Positions 41,531 to 51,827 of a DNA stretch of 64,000 nucleotides are shown here, in pieces. The notes below the pieces were generated by a model. It was not told where the DNA came from. It made no database searches and was given only the letters and a program-made list of their open reading frames with translations. Both the position numbers and the translations under genes were made by a program. Source of the DNA: Methylotenera oryzisoli (GTDB lineage: Bacteria > Pseudomonadota > Gammaproteobacteria > Burkholderiales > Methylophilaceae); assembly GCA_945907735.1 (NCBI GenBank), contig CAMDTL010000006.1, positions 20,388 to 84,387 on the forward strand. The letters run 5' to 3'. Every line of letters begins with the position of its first letter. Position 1 is the stretch's first letter.

Positions 41531-42910
41531 CTACGCACTGCTCCTCGGTGGTCCACCCCTTAAATCATGCCCATCCGCACTATAAATCTCAACTTCCACA
41601 AAATCCCCAGGCGTTAAACCTTCGGCATCTTCTAAATACACCACACCATCAATCTCTGGCGCATCGGCGCGTGAGCGTCCAATCGCTTCAATATTGCCTT
41701 CTGCATCTTGCACAATTTCATCCACTAGCACGGTTTGTATGCTACCGATTTTGTGGTGTAACTTAGCCGCGCTAATGCGCTCCTGCACCGCCATAAAGCG
41801 GCTCAAGCGCTCTTGTTTCACTTCTTCTGGCACATGGTCGGGCAATGCGTTGGCTTTTGCACCGTCCACTGCAGAATAAGCAAAACAGCCTACTCTATCC
41901 AATTGTGCTTCTTCCATAAAATCGAGCAGCATTTGAAAATCGTCTTCAGTCTCACCTGGAAAGCCTGCAATAAAGGTACTGCGCACCGTAATATCTGGGC
42001 AGATTTCGCGCCACGCTTTGATGCGCGCCAAGTTATTTTCGGCATGGGCGGGGCGTTTCATCGCCTTTAAAATACGCGGACTGGCGTGCTGAAATGGCAC
42101 ATCCAAATAGGGCAAAATCAGACCATCGGCCATTAATGGAATCACTTCATCTACATGCGGGTACGGGTACACATAATGCAAGCGGGTCCACACGCCTAAC
42201 TCACTTAAACTTTGACAAAGCTCGGTCATGCGCGTTTTAACTGGGCGGCCATTCCAAAAACCTGGGCGGTATTTCACATCCACCCCATAAGCTGAGGTGT
42301 CTTGCGAGATGACTAAAATCTCTGAAACGCCTGCATTCACCAAATTTTCAGCTTCATTCATGACTTCGCCGATTGGTCGGCTGACCAAATCGCCACGCAT
42401 ACTAGGGATAATGCAGAAACTACAACGGTGGTTACAACCCTCTGAAATTTTTAAATAGGCATAATGACTGGGCGTTAAGCGTATACCCTGTGGCGGCACT
42501 AAATCAATAAACGGCTCGTGCAATTTGGGCAAGTTAGCATGCACGTGCGTCATCACTTCTTCTAACGCGTGTGGGCCCGTTACTGCCAGCACGCTGGGGT
42601 GTGCGTTTTGCACGACCTCTTTTTTAGCGCCCAAACAGCCAGTCACAATCACTTTGCCATTTTTATTCAGCGCTTCACCAATCGCATCCAGCGATTCTTG
42701 CACTGCAGAATCAATAAAGCCGCAGGTATTGACCACGACCAGATCAGAATCTTCATAACTAGGTGAGATTTCATAACCTTCAGCACGCAATTGCGTGAGT
42801 ATACGTTCAGCATCACTGCCGGCTTTGGGGCAACCAAGCGACACGAAGCCGACTTTTGGTGCCGTAGATTTTTTGCCAGATTGAAAGTTGGCTTGGGTTG
42901 AAGTTTTCAT
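41531..42910 (-). CDS. rimO: ribosomal protein S12 methylthiotransferase RimO
   Basis: RimO adds a methylthio group to a conserved aspartate of ribosomal protein S12. The 459-residue protein has the three N-terminal UPF0004 cysteines C27, C63 and C92, the radical SAM cysteines C159, C163 and C166 (GCNHRCSFC), and a C-terminal TRAM domain. The GDLVSRP segment favours RimO over MiaB. It starts at ATG 42910. After the TAG stop the same frame continues as a short hydrophobic stretch, noted in the findings. Confidence 0.96.
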   Translation of the reverse strand: MKTSTQANFQSGKKSTAPKVGFVSLGCPKAGSDAERILTQLRAEGYEISPSYEDSDLVVVNTCGFIDSAVQESLDAIGEALNKNGKVIVTGCLGAKKEVVQNAHPSVLAVTGPHALEEVMTHVHANLPKLHEPFIDLVPPQGIRLTPSHYAYLKISEGCNHRCSFCIIPSMRGDLVSRPIGEVMNEAENLVNAGVSEILVISQDTSAYGVDVKYRPGFWNGRPVKTRMTELCQSLSELGVWTRLHYVYPYPHVDEVIPLMADGLILPYLDVPFQHASPRILKAMKRPAHAENNLARIKAWREICPDITVRSTFIAGFPGETEDDFQMLLDFMEEAQLDRVGCFAYSAVDGAKANALPDHVPEEVKQERLSRFMAVQERISAAKLHHKIGSIQTVLVDEIVQDAEGNIEAIGRSRADAPEIDGVVYLEDAEGLTPGDFVEVEIYSADGHDLRGGPPRSSA

Positions 42911-42929
42911 CTATAAGACCTACTCAAAT

Positions 42930-43811
42930 TTAATGTAACCAAACGCCGACTAGCCACACCGTCGTCACGCCCAAACCAATCAAGCAAAGTTGTGAAATGG
43001 TGGCGTTAAGATCGGTACGCTTGTGCAAACTGGGAATTAAATCGGCGACTGCCACATACAGCAAACTAGCTGCGGCCAGCGCTAGTATATAAGGGATTGC
43101 ACTCGTTGCCTGCTGCAAGAAATAATACGCCAGCACTGCACCCAGCAAGGTGGCCAAGCTGCTACCCAAGTTAAACCATAGTGCTTTTTGTTTGCTGTAG
43201 CCCGAGTGTAAAAGAATTAAAAAATCGCCCACTTCTTGCGGAATTTCGTGCGCAATAATCGCCAGCGCGGTCACAATGCCCACTTTTATATCCACCATAA
43301 ATGCCGACGCAATCAATACCCCATCCACAAAATTGTGAAAGGTATCCCCAATTAAAATCATGGTGGCGCTTCTACCTTCATCATGCGAGTGCTTGTGTGT
43401 TTTAGGTTTAGCCACAATATTAGGTTGCGACTTTAAAACTGCTTTAAATTTGCTGCTATTATGCTGCTCATGCTCTGGGCAGTGCTCTGCATCATGCGGT
43501 GCGTGCACTTCGCAATGGTCGCCATGACAATGCCGCCATATCACCAGCTTTTCCAGTGCAAAAAATAGCAATATGCCGATTAACACGGTAGCAGTCACTG
43601 CTTGTACGCTACTGGCATGCTCAATCGCCTCGGGCAGAATCTCCAAGAATACCGCACCCAACATCGCACCAATGGCATAGCTAATTAACACTGGCAAACC
43701 TGCGCGGCTAACATTAAGCGACACCAACGCTGCGCCTGCCACGCTGAGTACGCCGCCCAGCAGGCTAAATAATGTAACCCAAGTAAGTATAGAAAGTTCT
43801 GGAAGTATCAT
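42930..43811 (-). CDS. ZIP family metal transporter
   Basis: A 293-residue inner-membrane transporter with about eight membrane helices. Metal-site motifs are GDTFHNFVDGVLIA (helix 4) and AHEIPQEVGDF (helix 5). A His/Cys-rich cytoplasmic loop (about 94-150) includes HCHGDHCEVHAPHDAEHC and KTHKHSHDEG. ZIP proteins generally bring zinc or related divalent metals into the cytoplasm. The HEIPQEVGD form is closest to the LIV-1-like bacterial group. No zinc-regulator site is obvious upstream. Confidence 0.92.
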   Translation of the reverse strand: MILPELSILTWVTLFSLLGGVLSVAGAALVSLNVSRAGLPVLISYAIGAMLGAVFLEILPEAIEHASSVQAVTATVLIGILLFFALEKLVIWRHCHGDHCEVHAPHDAEHCPEHEQHNSSKFKAVLKSQPNIVAKPKTHKHSHDEGRSATMILIGDTFHNFVDGVLIASAFMVDIKVGIVTALAIIAHEIPQEVGDFLILLHSGYSKQKALWFNLGSSLATLLGAVLAYYFLQQATSAIPYILALAAASLLYVAVADLIPSLHKRTDLNATISQLCLIGLGVTTVWLVGVWLH

Positions 43812-43879
43812 GTAAGGCTAAGCATTTGAAAAGATGAACATTATAAACCAATTAAAAGCTAAACTTAGGCTTGGCATCA

Positions 43880-44662
43880 TCAGCTTAGCCAGATTAAAGA
43901 GGCCATTCGGCCTGTGTCGCCATCGCGACGATAAGAAAAAAAGTTTTCCTCGTCACTAAAGGTGCAGAAATCTTCATCGTGTCCGCCACCATAGATATTA
44001 GTAACGCCTACATTGTTTAAGCGTTGCGTGGCCAATTGGTAAATGTTGGCTAAAAACCTGTCATCCTGCGCCTTGAACGCGCTGGCGGCTTTGTTGTCTT
44101 TTTCCACAAATTGTGCGCGCACTTCTGCGCCCACTGCAAACGCATTTGGGCCGATGGCTGGGCCAAGCCAAGCCATTAAATCAGCAGACTTTATTTGTGC
44201 TGCCCTGCAGACCGCATGGTCAATAATTTTACTAATAGTGGTTTCTATAACACCGTCACATAACCCGCGCCAACCAGCATGTACCGCAGCCACCACACTA
44301 CCCGCCTTATCACACAACAACACCGGCAAGCAATCAGCGGTCATGGTCACGCACACCACATTTTTTTGGGTGGCAAAACTCGCATCAGCATCGGGTACGC
44401 AGCTTGTATGAGCCGCATCAACCACCCCTGCATTTAATACATGGGTGCCATGCACCTGATGTAGCCAAACGGGTTCGCTAGGTAAAAATCGACTGAGCCA
44501 TTGACGGTTTTGCGCAACATGCAGCGGGTTATCGTTAACGTGGCCGCCACAATTTAGGCTGTTATAAGGCGTATGGCTATAACCCTTATTCCGTGTGCTC
44601 TGCAGGGCCTGTACATTGGCAGGCGCTGGCCAATTTGGAACGATAAAATCAGATTTCTTCAT
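43880..44662 (-). CDS. pgeF: PgeF/YfiH-type multicopper oxidase-fold protein
   Basis: A 260-residue DUF152 protein, annotated as peptidoglycan editing factor PgeF or purine nucleoside phosphorylase (LACC1 family). Metal and active-site motifs are HQVHGTHV, TADCLPVLL and HAGWRGL. In E. coli the homologue prevents misincorporation of L-Ser in peptidoglycan precursors; related proteins act on purine nucleosides. Which applies here is not decidable. Its ATG overlaps the rluD end by 14 bases, and rluD-pgeF is a conserved pair. Confidence 0.92.
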   Translation of the reverse strand: MKKSDFIVPNWPAPANVQALQSTRNKGYSHTPYNSLNCGGHVNDNPLHVAQNRQWLSRFLPSEPVWLHQVHGTHVLNAGVVDAAHTSCVPDADASFATQKNVVCVTMTADCLPVLLCDKAGSVVAAVHAGWRGLCDGVIETTISKIIDHAVCRAAQIKSADLMAWLGPAIGPNAFAVGAEVRAQFVEKDNKAASAFKAQDDRFLANIYQLATQRLNNVGVTNIYGGGHDEDFCTFSDEENFFSYRRDGDTGRMASLIWLS

Positions 44663-45788
44663 CTTCTAAATCGCCATCTTCCCACCCTTCGTCGTCACCA
44701 TCGAAATCGAAATCGCCAGCGTCCTCACCCACATACAGGCCATTTTCGTCCACAGCGCTTATATCAAAACCATCGCCAAACGCCTCACCTTCTAGCGGCT
44801 GGTCTTCATGGCGCATGGCTTCTAGTAAGGATTTCATGTCATCGGCTAACTCAATTTGCCATTCCATAAACTCGCTGGTTTTAGGGTGAATTAAGCCTAG
44901 TTTTACCGCATGCAAAGCTTGACGATTAAAACCAGATACCGCATCACGTAACGTTTGCGTCATCAGTTTATGTGGAATAATATTGCCGATGCCATACACA
45001 GGGTCGCCCAACATAGGTGCTTTTAAAAACTGCATATGCACACGAATTTGGTGCGTGCGACCTGTTTCTAACTGGCAACGCAGATAAGTGTGCACGCCAA
45101 AGCGTTCCAGCACCTCATAATGCGTAATAGCAGGCTTACCCGTGCGCGAGATGGCCATTTTAGTACGCGCATGACTGTGGCGGCCAATCGGCTGATTAAT
45201 GGTCCCGTTGCGCCACAATTGCCCCCACACAATGGCGCGATATTCACGCTTCACCGTGCGCGCTTGCAGTTGGCGCACCAAGCTGGTTTGCGCCTCAAGT
45301 GTTTTGGCGACCACTAATAATCCGCTGGTATCTTTGTCTAATCGATGCACGATGCCTGCGCGCGGTACGTCGGCCAATTGTGGTGCGTGATGCAGTAGCG
45401 CGTTCAAAAGCGTTCCACTCCAATTGCCTGCCGCTGGGTGCACCACCAAACCTGCCGGCTTGTTAATCACCAAAATCGTGTCATCCTCAAACACAATATC
45501 CAGCACAATATTCTCAGGTAAAAACGCTTGTGCTTGCGGATCTGCTTGCGGCACGATGCTAACCTGTTCGCCGCCCCACACCTTGGTTTTAGCAGTAATT
45601 TGTTTAGCACCCGATTCATTGTTAAGCGTCACCAAACCCGCCTTGATCCACGATTGCAAGCGCGAGCGCGAGTGCTGCGGCAACATTTTCTGCAATGCGA
45701 TGTCCAACCGCTCGCCGCCCAAACGCATGGGAATGCTTAATTTAACTTCAGGTTTTAATTCAGCAGTAATGTCTGACTTATCTTGCAT
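44649..45788 (-). CDS. rluD: 23S rRNA pseudouridine synthase RluD
   Basis: RluD makes pseudouridines 1911, 1915 and 1917 in helix 69 of 23S rRNA. The 379-residue protein has an N-terminal S4 domain (about 22-75) and the catalytic HRLDKDTSGLLVV, with Asp151, followed by RTHQIRVH. It ends in a strongly acidic tail of about 35 residues rich in Asp, Glu and Gly, longer than in E. coli RluD (about 326 residues in all). It diverges from bamD across 41 bases, the standard arrangement. Confidence 0.95.
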   Translation of the reverse strand: MQDKSDITAELKPEVKLSIPMRLGGERLDIALQKMLPQHSRSRLQSWIKAGLVTLNNESGAKQITAKTKVWGGEQVSIVPQADPQAQAFLPENIVLDIVFEDDTILVINKPAGLVVHPAAGNWSGTLLNALLHHAPQLADVPRAGIVHRLDKDTSGLLVVAKTLEAQTSLVRQLQARTVKREYRAIVWGQLWRNGTINQPIGRHSHARTKMAISRTGKPAITHYEVLERFGVHTYLRCQLETGRTHQIRVHMQFLKAPMLGDPVYGIGNIIPHKLMTQTLRDAVSGFNRQALHAVKLGLIHPKTSEFMEWQIELADDMKSLLEAMRHEDQPLEGEAFGDGFDISAVDENGLYVGEDAGDFDFDGDDEGWEDGDLEDEEI

Positions 45789-45792
45789 ACGT

Positions 45793-45798
45793 TATAAT
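45793..45798 (+). promoter_or_regulatory. possible -10 element for bamD
   Basis: A perfect TATAAT lies in the 41-base gap between the divergent rluD and bamD genes, about 32 bases before the bamD start. No convincing -35 match is seen at the right spacing, so this is only suggestive. Confidence 0.35.
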
Positions 45799-45829
45799 AT
45801 TGCCAATTATTGATTGTTAGGTTTACATC

Positions 45830-46669
45830 TTGAAACATACTGCGAACCGGATTGCTACCGCTATTTTACAGCTTTTATCTATTGTGCTTTTAGCTTTATT
45901 TGTGCAAGGCTGCGCCATTTTTGGCGAGCCGACCGAATTGGATGACACCAAAGGCTGGCAGGCCGACCGTATTTATGCGGCGGGCGATGAGAAAATGCAA
46001 GACAAAGACTATGACAAAGCCATCCTTTATTTTCAAAAATTAGAATCGCGCTTTCCGCATGGTGTTTACGCAACGCAGGCGCAATTAGAAATCGCCTATG
46101 CGTACTATAAAAAGCAAGATCCCATCTCGTGCGTGGCGGCGGCTGACCGATTTATTAAGCTACACCCAAACCACCCTAATGTAGATTACGCCTATTATTT
46201 AAAAGGCCTTGCCACTTTTAACGAACGCGGCTTTATAGAGAAATATACCGCGCAAGAAATCAGCGATCGCGACCCCAAAGCACTTAAACTCTCATTCGCA
46301 GCCTTTAAAGAGCTGACTGAACGCTACCCAAAAAGCCGCTATTTCAAAGATGCTACGCAGCGCATGGTGTACTTGGTAAACGCGCTTTCGCAACACGAAG
46401 TGCACGTGGCGCGCTACTACATGAAGCGCCAAGCTTATTTGGCAGCGCTAAACCGCGCTAAATATGTGCTGGAATATTACCCAAATTCGTTAGCAGTTGA
46501 AGAGGCGCTGGTCATTAGCATTAGTGCTTATGACTACATGGATTTAGCCGATCTAAAAGATGATACTTTGCGCATTCTAAAAACCAACTACCCGCAAAAC
46601 CCAATGGTGAGCGGCAAAGTAGTGGAAGATGAACACCTGTGGTGGAAATTCTGGGAAAGCTTGTATTAG
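45830..46669 (+). CDS. bamD: outer-membrane assembly lipoprotein BamD
   Basis: BamD is the essential lipoprotein of the BAM complex that inserts beta-barrel proteins. The 279-residue precursor has a lipobox LFVQGC with Cys28. A run of TPR helices follows, with DYDKAILYFQKLESRFPHG, AYAYYKKQDP and LAVEEALV. The start is TTG 45830, supported by TTAGG about 8 bases upstream. It is convergent with der, and bamB lies just beyond on the other strand, so two BAM components are close together. Confidence 0.95.
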   Translation: MKHTANRIATAILQLLSIVLLALFVQGCAIFGEPTELDDTKGWQADRIYAAGDEKMQDKDYDKAILYFQKLESRFPHGVYATQAQLEIAYAYYKKQDPISCVAAADRFIKLHPNHPNVDYAYYLKGLATFNERGFIEKYTAQEISDRDPKALKLSFAAFKELTERYPKSRYFKDATQRMVYLVNALSQHEVHVARYYMKRQAYLAALNRAKYVLEYYPNSLAVEEALVISISAYDYMDLADLKDDTLRILKTNYPQNPMVSGKVVEDEHLWWKFWESLY

Positions 46670-46681
46670 TTTTTTTGCAAC

Positions 46682-48115
46682 TTAACGCTTTTTATTCTCA
46701 ACGTCTTTTTTAGCTTTTAGCTCAGCACGCTGCGCAGTTTTACGGCGGCGCATGCTGACAATACCCTCACCCGCTTTACGTTTATCCGTCTCAGCAAATG
46801 GGTTATCGCCCTGCTTGAATTGCACGCGTAACGGCGTGCCAGCAAGCTGAAAAGTCTTACGAAATACGCCTTCTAAAAAGCGTTTATAGCTATCTTTTAC
46901 ACCATCCACGTGGTTGCCGTGCACCACCACAATCGGTGGATTCATGCCGCCTTGATGCGCGTACCTTAACTTAGGTCGCGTACCGCGACTAACAGGCGGC
47001 TGATGTTGCGCAACAGCATCTATGAGTACGCGTGTCAGTTGTGGCGTGGCGAGTTTGGCAAAAGCCGCTTTAAATGCACCATCCACCGACGTGAATAATT
47101 CGGGTAAACCTTTATTGCGCAAGGCCGAAATATAATGAAATTTAGCAAAATCTAAAAACATCAACTTGCGATCAATTTCATTTTTAATAAAATCGCGCTC
47201 ATCTTCTTTTAAACCATCCCATTTGTTAATGGCGACAACTAGGGCGCGCCCAGCATCCAATATATACGCGGCGACGTGCGCATCTTGCTCGGTAATGCCT
47301 TCTTGCGCATCCACCACCAAAATCGCCACATTGGCATCTTCAATGGCTTGCATGGTTTTTACCACCGAGAATTTTTCGATAGATTCGAACACGCGCCCGC
47401 GTTTGCGCACACCAGCAGTGTCGATAATGATGTAGTTATTACCGTTCTTCTCTAATTCAATTTCGATGGAGTCGCGGGTGGTGCCAGGCTCGTCAAACGC
47501 AATCACACGCTCTTCGCCCAACAGTGCGTTCACCAACGTGGATTTACCCACATTAGGGCGACCGACAATGGCCACTCTGGGTACGCGATTATTATTGCGA
47601 ACTTCGTCATCTGCTAATGGTTCTGGGAAGTTTTCTAACGCCAGCTCGATTAAATCTTTCACGCCTTCGCCATGCGCGGATGAGACTGAAAGCGGCTCAC
47701 CAAGACCAAGCTCAAAGAAATCTGCCGAGACCACCGCTTTTTGCATGCCTTCAGTTTTATTCACCGCCAACAACACGGGGCGCTGCGCACGGCGTAATTT
47801 ATCGGCAATAATATATTCTTGCGGTGTAATGCCAGCACGGCCATCCACGATAAAAATCACCACATCGGCTTCGTCTATCGCCAACAAAGTTTGCTTGGCC
47901 ATTTCTTTTAAAATGCCAGACTCTGCGCTTGGTTCGAAGCCCCCCGTATCAATCACCAAATACGACTTACTGGCGCCTATGCCGCGACCATAATGTCTAT
48001 CGCGGGTGAGGCCAGGCAAATCAGCCACCAGCGCGTCGCGGCTTTTGGTTAAGCGATTAAATAAAGTAGATTTTCCAACGTTGGGACGGCCAACGAGCAC
48101 GATGGTGGGTAGCAT
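46682..48115 (-). CDS. der: ribosome biogenesis GTPase Der (EngA)
   Basis: Der is a double-GTPase needed for 50S subunit assembly. The 477-residue protein has two G domains, each with GRPNVGKST (about 8-16 and 183-191). DTGGFE and DTAGVRKRG are the G3 regions, NKTEG and NKWDG the G4 regions. A KH-like domain and a basic tail ([15 protein letters not shown]) follow. It ends the leftward hisS-yfgM-bamB-der unit. In many betaproteobacteria hfq follows directly, but here the convergent bamD does. Confidence 0.97.
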   Translation of the reverse strand: MLPTIVLVGRPNVGKSTLFNRLTKSRDALVADLPGLTRDRHYGRGIGASKSYLVIDTGGFEPSAESGILKEMAKQTLLAIDEADVVIFIVDGRAGITPQEYIIADKLRRAQRPVLLAVNKTEGMQKAVVSADFFELGLGEPLSVSSAHGEGVKDLIELALENFPEPLADDEVRNNNRVPRVAIVGRPNVGKSTLVNALLGEERVIAFDEPGTTRDSIEIELEKNGNNYIIIDTAGVRKRGRVFESIEKFSVVKTMQAIEDANVAILVVDAQEGITEQDAHVAAYILDAGRALVVAINKWDGLKEDERDFIKNEIDRKLMFLDFAKFHYISALRNKGLPELFTSVDGAFKAAFAKLATPQLTRVLIDAVAQHQPPVSRGTRPKLRYAHQGGMNPPIVVVHGNHVDGVKDSYKRFLEGVFRKTFQLAGTPLRVQFKQGDNPFAETDKRKAGEGIVSMRRRKTAQRAELKAKKDVENKKR

Positions 48116-48123
48116 AATAAATG

Positions 48124-49497
48124 TTATTGGCTAGGCAGTCTGATACCAGGCGCGCTATTATTTTTATCTGAGTTATCGGGTTGCATATCAGGCAATAAGA
48201 TGGAGTCTTTATTAAACAAAATACTGCGCTCTGTGCTTGGCACTTCTGCTGCTGGCGCTGGGTCAGACTGCCTTGCTGGTTCACGCCGATCTTCTGCAGG
48301 CGCTGATTTGGTATTCATCTCCGCTACGCTGATAGCGTATAAACCGCCGTCGCGCGTTTCAGCAATCAGCTGTGTTGAAGTTGTGCCAGAAATCAGTGAC
48401 ATCACAGCATTACTATCCAATTTAATTCGCGCCGCAAAACTACCCTCTTCGCGTGTTAAAAAGTGAACGTAACCCTCTAAATCGCCCACTGCAATCAAGT
48501 TGCGCATAGGCAAAGGTGCGGTTAGTCGACGATTTGATAGCGCACCCTGACGCCAAAATGTTTTACCAGTTTCATAATCTAGCGAATAAACTGCGCCTAA
48601 AGTATGCGATACGAATATTTTGGCATCTTCCACATTTAAACCGCTATAGCTTGAAATATCACGATTCCACAATACCTTACCACTTCTGCGATCAAGCGCG
48701 GCAATCTTACCTTGATACGCCACCGCATACACCAAAGGCCCATCAATGACTGGCAAGCTGGTGATGTCGGCAATGCGTTCAATTTCAGTCACGCCTTTGG
48801 GTTGCGTAACGGTGGCCTCCCACAATAACTTGCCGTTATCCGCGCGAATCGCGACCATTTTTCCGCCCGCAAACCCTGCATACACCACGCCACCATCAAC
48901 CACAATGCCAACGCTGCTGTGTAACGTTAGCGCAGGACTCACGCGCTCGTACACCCATTTACGGCTGCCATCGGCAGCATCTAAGCCAAAAATATGGTTA
49001 TCGCCAGCACGCGCAATCACCAAGCCATCAAAATAGCGCGGCACGCTTAATATTTCGCTAGAAACTTTTGCTTTCCACAGCGCTTTACCGCTAGCGTCGT
49101 AGGCATGAACGTTACCTTTATTAGTGCCAACTAACACAATGCCCGCGCCAACGCCAACACCACCGCTAATCGACTCCCCCACATTCACGCGCCAAACTTG
49201 GCGGCCATTGGCAGCCTCTAATTTAAGTATTTCGCCAGCAGCATTTGATGCATAAACCGCACTGGCCTCTAAAGCTGGCGTGTAATCATATTTTCCCGTT
49301 TTACCCGTATTGCTAGACCAGTCAATTTTCGCCGTATAAGTCGGCTTTATTTCTTCGAGCACTGCAGGCAGATTTGGCGGTTCGCGACCAAATACCTTGT
49401 CTGCAAGATCCGACCTTAGTTCAGTCAGCGTGCTACATCCAGCTAAGATTGCGAAACCAAGAACGGCGAAAAATCGAGATGAATTTGAAAAGCTCAT
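48124..49497 (-). CDS. bamB: outer-membrane assembly lipoprotein BamB
   Basis: BamB is the eight-bladed propeller lipoprotein of the BAM complex. The 457-residue precursor has the lipobox LAGC with Cys21, then PQQ-like repeats such as [33 protein letters not shown] and [12 protein letters not shown] proline- and acid-rich tail of about 65 residues follows the propeller; E. coli BamB (about 390 residues) has none. It lies between yfgM and der, as is usual. Confidence 0.95.
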   Translation of the reverse strand: MSFSNSSRFFAVLGFAILAGCSTLTELRSDLADKVFGREPPNLPAVLEEIKPTYTAKIDWSSNTGKTGKYDYTPALEASAVYASNAAGEILKLEAANGRQVWRVNVGESISGGVGVGAGIVLVGTNKGNVHAYDASGKALWKAKVSSEILSVPRYFDGLVIARAGDNHIFGLDAADGSRKWVYERVSPALTLHSSVGIVVDGGVVYAGFAGGKMVAIRADNGKLLWEATVTQPKGVTEIERIADITSLPVIDGPLVYAVAYQGKIAALDRRSGKVLWNRDISSYSGLNVEDAKIFVSHTLGAVYSLDYETGKTFWRQGALSNRRLTAPLPMRNLIAVGDLEGYVHFLTREEGSFAARIKLDSNAVMSLISGTTSTQLIAETRDGGLYAISVAEMNTKSAPAEDRREPARQSDPAPAAEVPSTERSILFNKDSILLPDMQPDNSDKNNSAPGIRLPSQ

Positions 49498-49529
49498 AAT
49501 TACTTAAATAAAATACCTAAACGCTAAAA

Positions 49530-50156
49530 TTAAACACCAAGTGATTCAAGTTTTTGTTGTGTATATTGATGCAATTTGCCTTGTAGATCCAAGTTTTCCA
49601 AAGCAGTTGCGTAGGCTTTTTTAGCTTCTGGTTGCCTGCCTTGCGCCAGTAAAACATCGCCTTGCAAATTCGCTTTTAAACCATCGTAGCCTTTATCTGT
49701 AATGGCTGCGAGCACTTTGTTGGCTTCATCGTAGCTTTTTTCTTCAAACAAAATGCTTGCTAATTGCAAGCCCGCCACTGCTTTTATAGCACTTTCTTTG
49801 GCGTTTTTAATCGCCCATTCAAGCTGTGATTTTGCGCTTTTGCTGTCGTTTGCGGCAAAGTTGGCTTTTGCGGCAAATACCGCGGCACGCCCTGCGTAGG
49901 GTGTGCTAACAAAGTTTTCCATCAATTTGGCTGATTGTGCTTTAATTTCGGCCGTTTTAGTCGGTTCTGTCACCACTAAAGCCTGATACAAACCTGAAGC
50001 CTCCACGGCTTCTTTGTTTTGAAAATAGCCATAAGCTTGCCAGGCTGAGTAAGCCACAATCAGTGCCAATGCTAGGTTGGTGGCCATCTTGCCATTTTTC
50101 TTCCACCAAGCTTTAAATTCGTCTAACTGCTCTTGCTCTTCTAAATCGTATGCCAT
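49530..50156 (-). CDS. yfgM: YfgM-type TPR protein, ancillary SecYEG subunit
   Basis: A 208-residue protein with a cytoplasmic start (AYDLEEQEQLDEFKAWWKKNG), one membrane helix (about 26-44) and a periplasmic TPR domain. In E. coli YfgM joins PpiD at the SecYEG translocon and helps periplasmic chaperone traffic. The hisS-yfgM-bamB-der order is conserved; here two ABC ATPase genes lie between hisS and yfgM. Start ATG 50156 has a purine-rich ribosome-binding site. Confidence 0.93.
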   Translation of the reverse strand: MAYDLEEQEQLDEFKAWWKKNGKMATNLALALIVAYSAWQAYGYFQNKEAVEASGLYQALVVTEPTKTAEIKAQSAKLMENFVSTPYAGRAAVFAAKANFAANDSKSAKSQLEWAIKNAKESAIKAVAGLQLASILFEEKSYDEANKVLAAITDKGYDGLKANLQGDVLLAQGRQPEAKKAYATALENLDLQGKLHQYTQQKLESLGV

Positions 50157-50202
50157 ACTTTTCTTTCTCTCACTTTGGCCGTTTCCAGCATTTTAATAAT
50201 TG

Positions 50203-51000
50203 TTAGGCCGCTTTTCGGCCTGGAATTGCATTTAATAACTGCTGTGTATAAGCTTGCTGCGGCGCAGCATAAATGTCTGCCACTGCGCCCTGCTCTACTA
50301 TTTTTCCTTGGTGCATCACCAGTATTTCATCAGCAATATGCCGCACCACACGCAAATCGTGGCTAATAAAAATGTAGCTCAAATGCATTTCTTTTTGCAG
50401 CGCTTTAAGCAGCAATAGAATCTGCGCTTGCACCGAAACATCTAGCGCAGACACTGGCTCATCGCACACCACCACTTTGGGCTCTAGCACCAGCGCACGC
50501 GCAATGCCAATGCGTTGTCGCTGCCCACCCGAAAACTGATGCGGATATTTCTGTGCGTCATCCGCGCTCAAGCCCACTTTTTCCAACATTGCCAACATTT
50601 TTTGTTTTTGCTCACTCGCGTTGCCCAATCCATGAATCAGCAAGCCTTCGCCAACAATTTCGCTCACTTTCATGCGTGGATTCAACGAGGCAAATGGGTC
50701 TTGAAACACCATTTGCAAATACTTGCGCACGCCGCGTAAATCATCGCCGCTCAATTTTGCAAGATCTTGACCCTGAAACAACACTTCGCCGCTATCAAAA
50801 GGGTGCAATTGTAACAGACATCGCGCTAGCGTGGATTTTCCACTGCCAGATTCACCCACCACCGCCAGCGTAGAACCCGCTTTTAACGCAAGGCTCACAT
50901 CGTTTAAAGCCTTAATTTGCGTACTACCAAAACCAAAGCGACCGCTGCGCTGCGTATAACTTTTCACCAAATGATTAGCTTGTAATATCAATTCACTCAT
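50203..51000 (-). CDS. peptide-type ABC transporter ATPase (OppF/DppF-like)
   Basis: A 265-residue ATPase with Walker [10 protein letters not shown], signature FSGGQRQRIGIARAL, Walker B VVVCDEPVSALD and a switch histidine in FISHDL, plus the oligopeptide-type C-terminal segment. Such subunits power dipeptide, oligopeptide or nickel importers together with a DppD-like partner. Here the partner is the upstream gene, overlapping by four bases (ATGA). No permease or binding protein is nearby, so the transporter must be completed from elsewhere or the pair has another role. Confidence 0.88.
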   Translation of the reverse strand: MSELILQANHLVKSYTQRSGRFGFGSTQIKALNDVSLALKAGSTLAVVGESGSGKSTLARCLLQLHPFDSGEVLFQGQDLAKLSGDDLRGVRKYLQMVFQDPFASLNPRMKVSEIVGEGLLIHGLGNASEQKQKMLAMLEKVGLSADDAQKYPHQFSGGQRQRIGIARALVLEPKVVVCDEPVSALDVSVQAQILLLLKALQKEMHLSYIFISHDLRVVRHIADEILVMHQGKIVEQGAVADIYAAPQQAYTQQLLNAIPGRKAA

Positions 51001-51827
51001 GCCGCTTGTTCTTTCAACCAGGCATAATCAATCGGCTTCAGCGCTTTCTTACCTTCGGCATCTGGCACGCAAGCCAACAAAGCCTTGGTGTACGGGTGTT
51101 TTGGCTTGCTCAACACTGCTTTTTTAGTGCCCGTTTCTACAATCTCACCACGGAACATCACCACCACATCATCCGCAATATCTGCCACCACACCAAAATC
51201 ATGGGTGATAAATAACATGGCCATATTCATGCGCGTTTTCAGTTCGTTCAGCAATTGTAAAATTTGCGCTTGCACCGTCACATCCAGTGCCGTTGTTGGC
51301 TCGTCGGCGATTAATAACGCAGGCTCACAAGCAATGCTCATGGCAATCATCACGCGTTGGCGCTGCCCGCCAGAAAGCTCATCTGGGTAACTATTGGCAC
51401 GCTCAGAGGGAATGCCAACTTGCTGCAGCAAACTTTCTACGCGCAATTTAAGTCCAGCGCCTTTTAAGCCCAAGTGCGCAGTTAAAGTTTCGCCAATTTG
51501 ATAGCCCACTGTTAAAACAGGGTTCAGGGAGGTCATCGGCTCTTGAAAAATCATGCCGATTTTCGCACCACGAATGCCTTGCAAGGCTTTATTTTCAAGC
51601 CCTGTGAGTGACTGGCCTTGAAATTGTATACTGCCTTTGGCTTGCAGTTGCGAAGATAACAAACCCATGATACTCAAGGCTGTTAGGCTTTTGCCACTAC
51701 CCGACTCACCTACAATACAAGTGGTTTTTCCGGCCGATAAAGCTAGCGAAACATTATTCACTAACAAGCGATTTGGCGCATTTTTTGGCGTAATCGTTAA
51801 GTTGGCAATATTTAAAATCTCAGTCAT
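50997..51827 (-). CDS. peptide-type ABC transporter ATPase (OppD/DppD-like)
   Basis: A 276-residue ATPase with Walker [13 protein letters not shown], the signature [15 protein letters not shown], Walker [13 protein letters not shown] and a His in FITHDF, and the closing [12 protein letters not shown] motif of the oligopeptide group. It overlaps hisS upstream and the DppF-like gene downstream by four bases each (ATGA). Translation of the pair is thus coupled to hisS. Its substrate is unknown, and no permease gene is in the window. Confidence 0.88.
   Translation of the reverse strand: MTEILNIANLTITPKNAPNRLLVNNVSLALSAGKTTCIVGESGSGKSLTALSIMGLLSSQLQAKGSIQFQGQSLTGLENKALQGIRGAKIGMIFQEPMTSLNPVLTVGYQIGETLTAHLGLKGAGLKLRVESLLQQVGIPSERANSYPDELSGGQRQRVMIAMSIACEPALLIADEPTTALDVTVQAQILQLLNELKTRMNMAMLFITHDFGVVADIADDVVVMFRGEIVETGTKKAVLSKPKHPYTKALLACVPDAEGKKALKPIDYAWLKEQAA

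Noticed and set aside
47466..47993. A 175-codon plus-strand frame opposite der
   Set aside because: Antisense to both G domains of Der, with no recognisable motif or ribosome-binding site.
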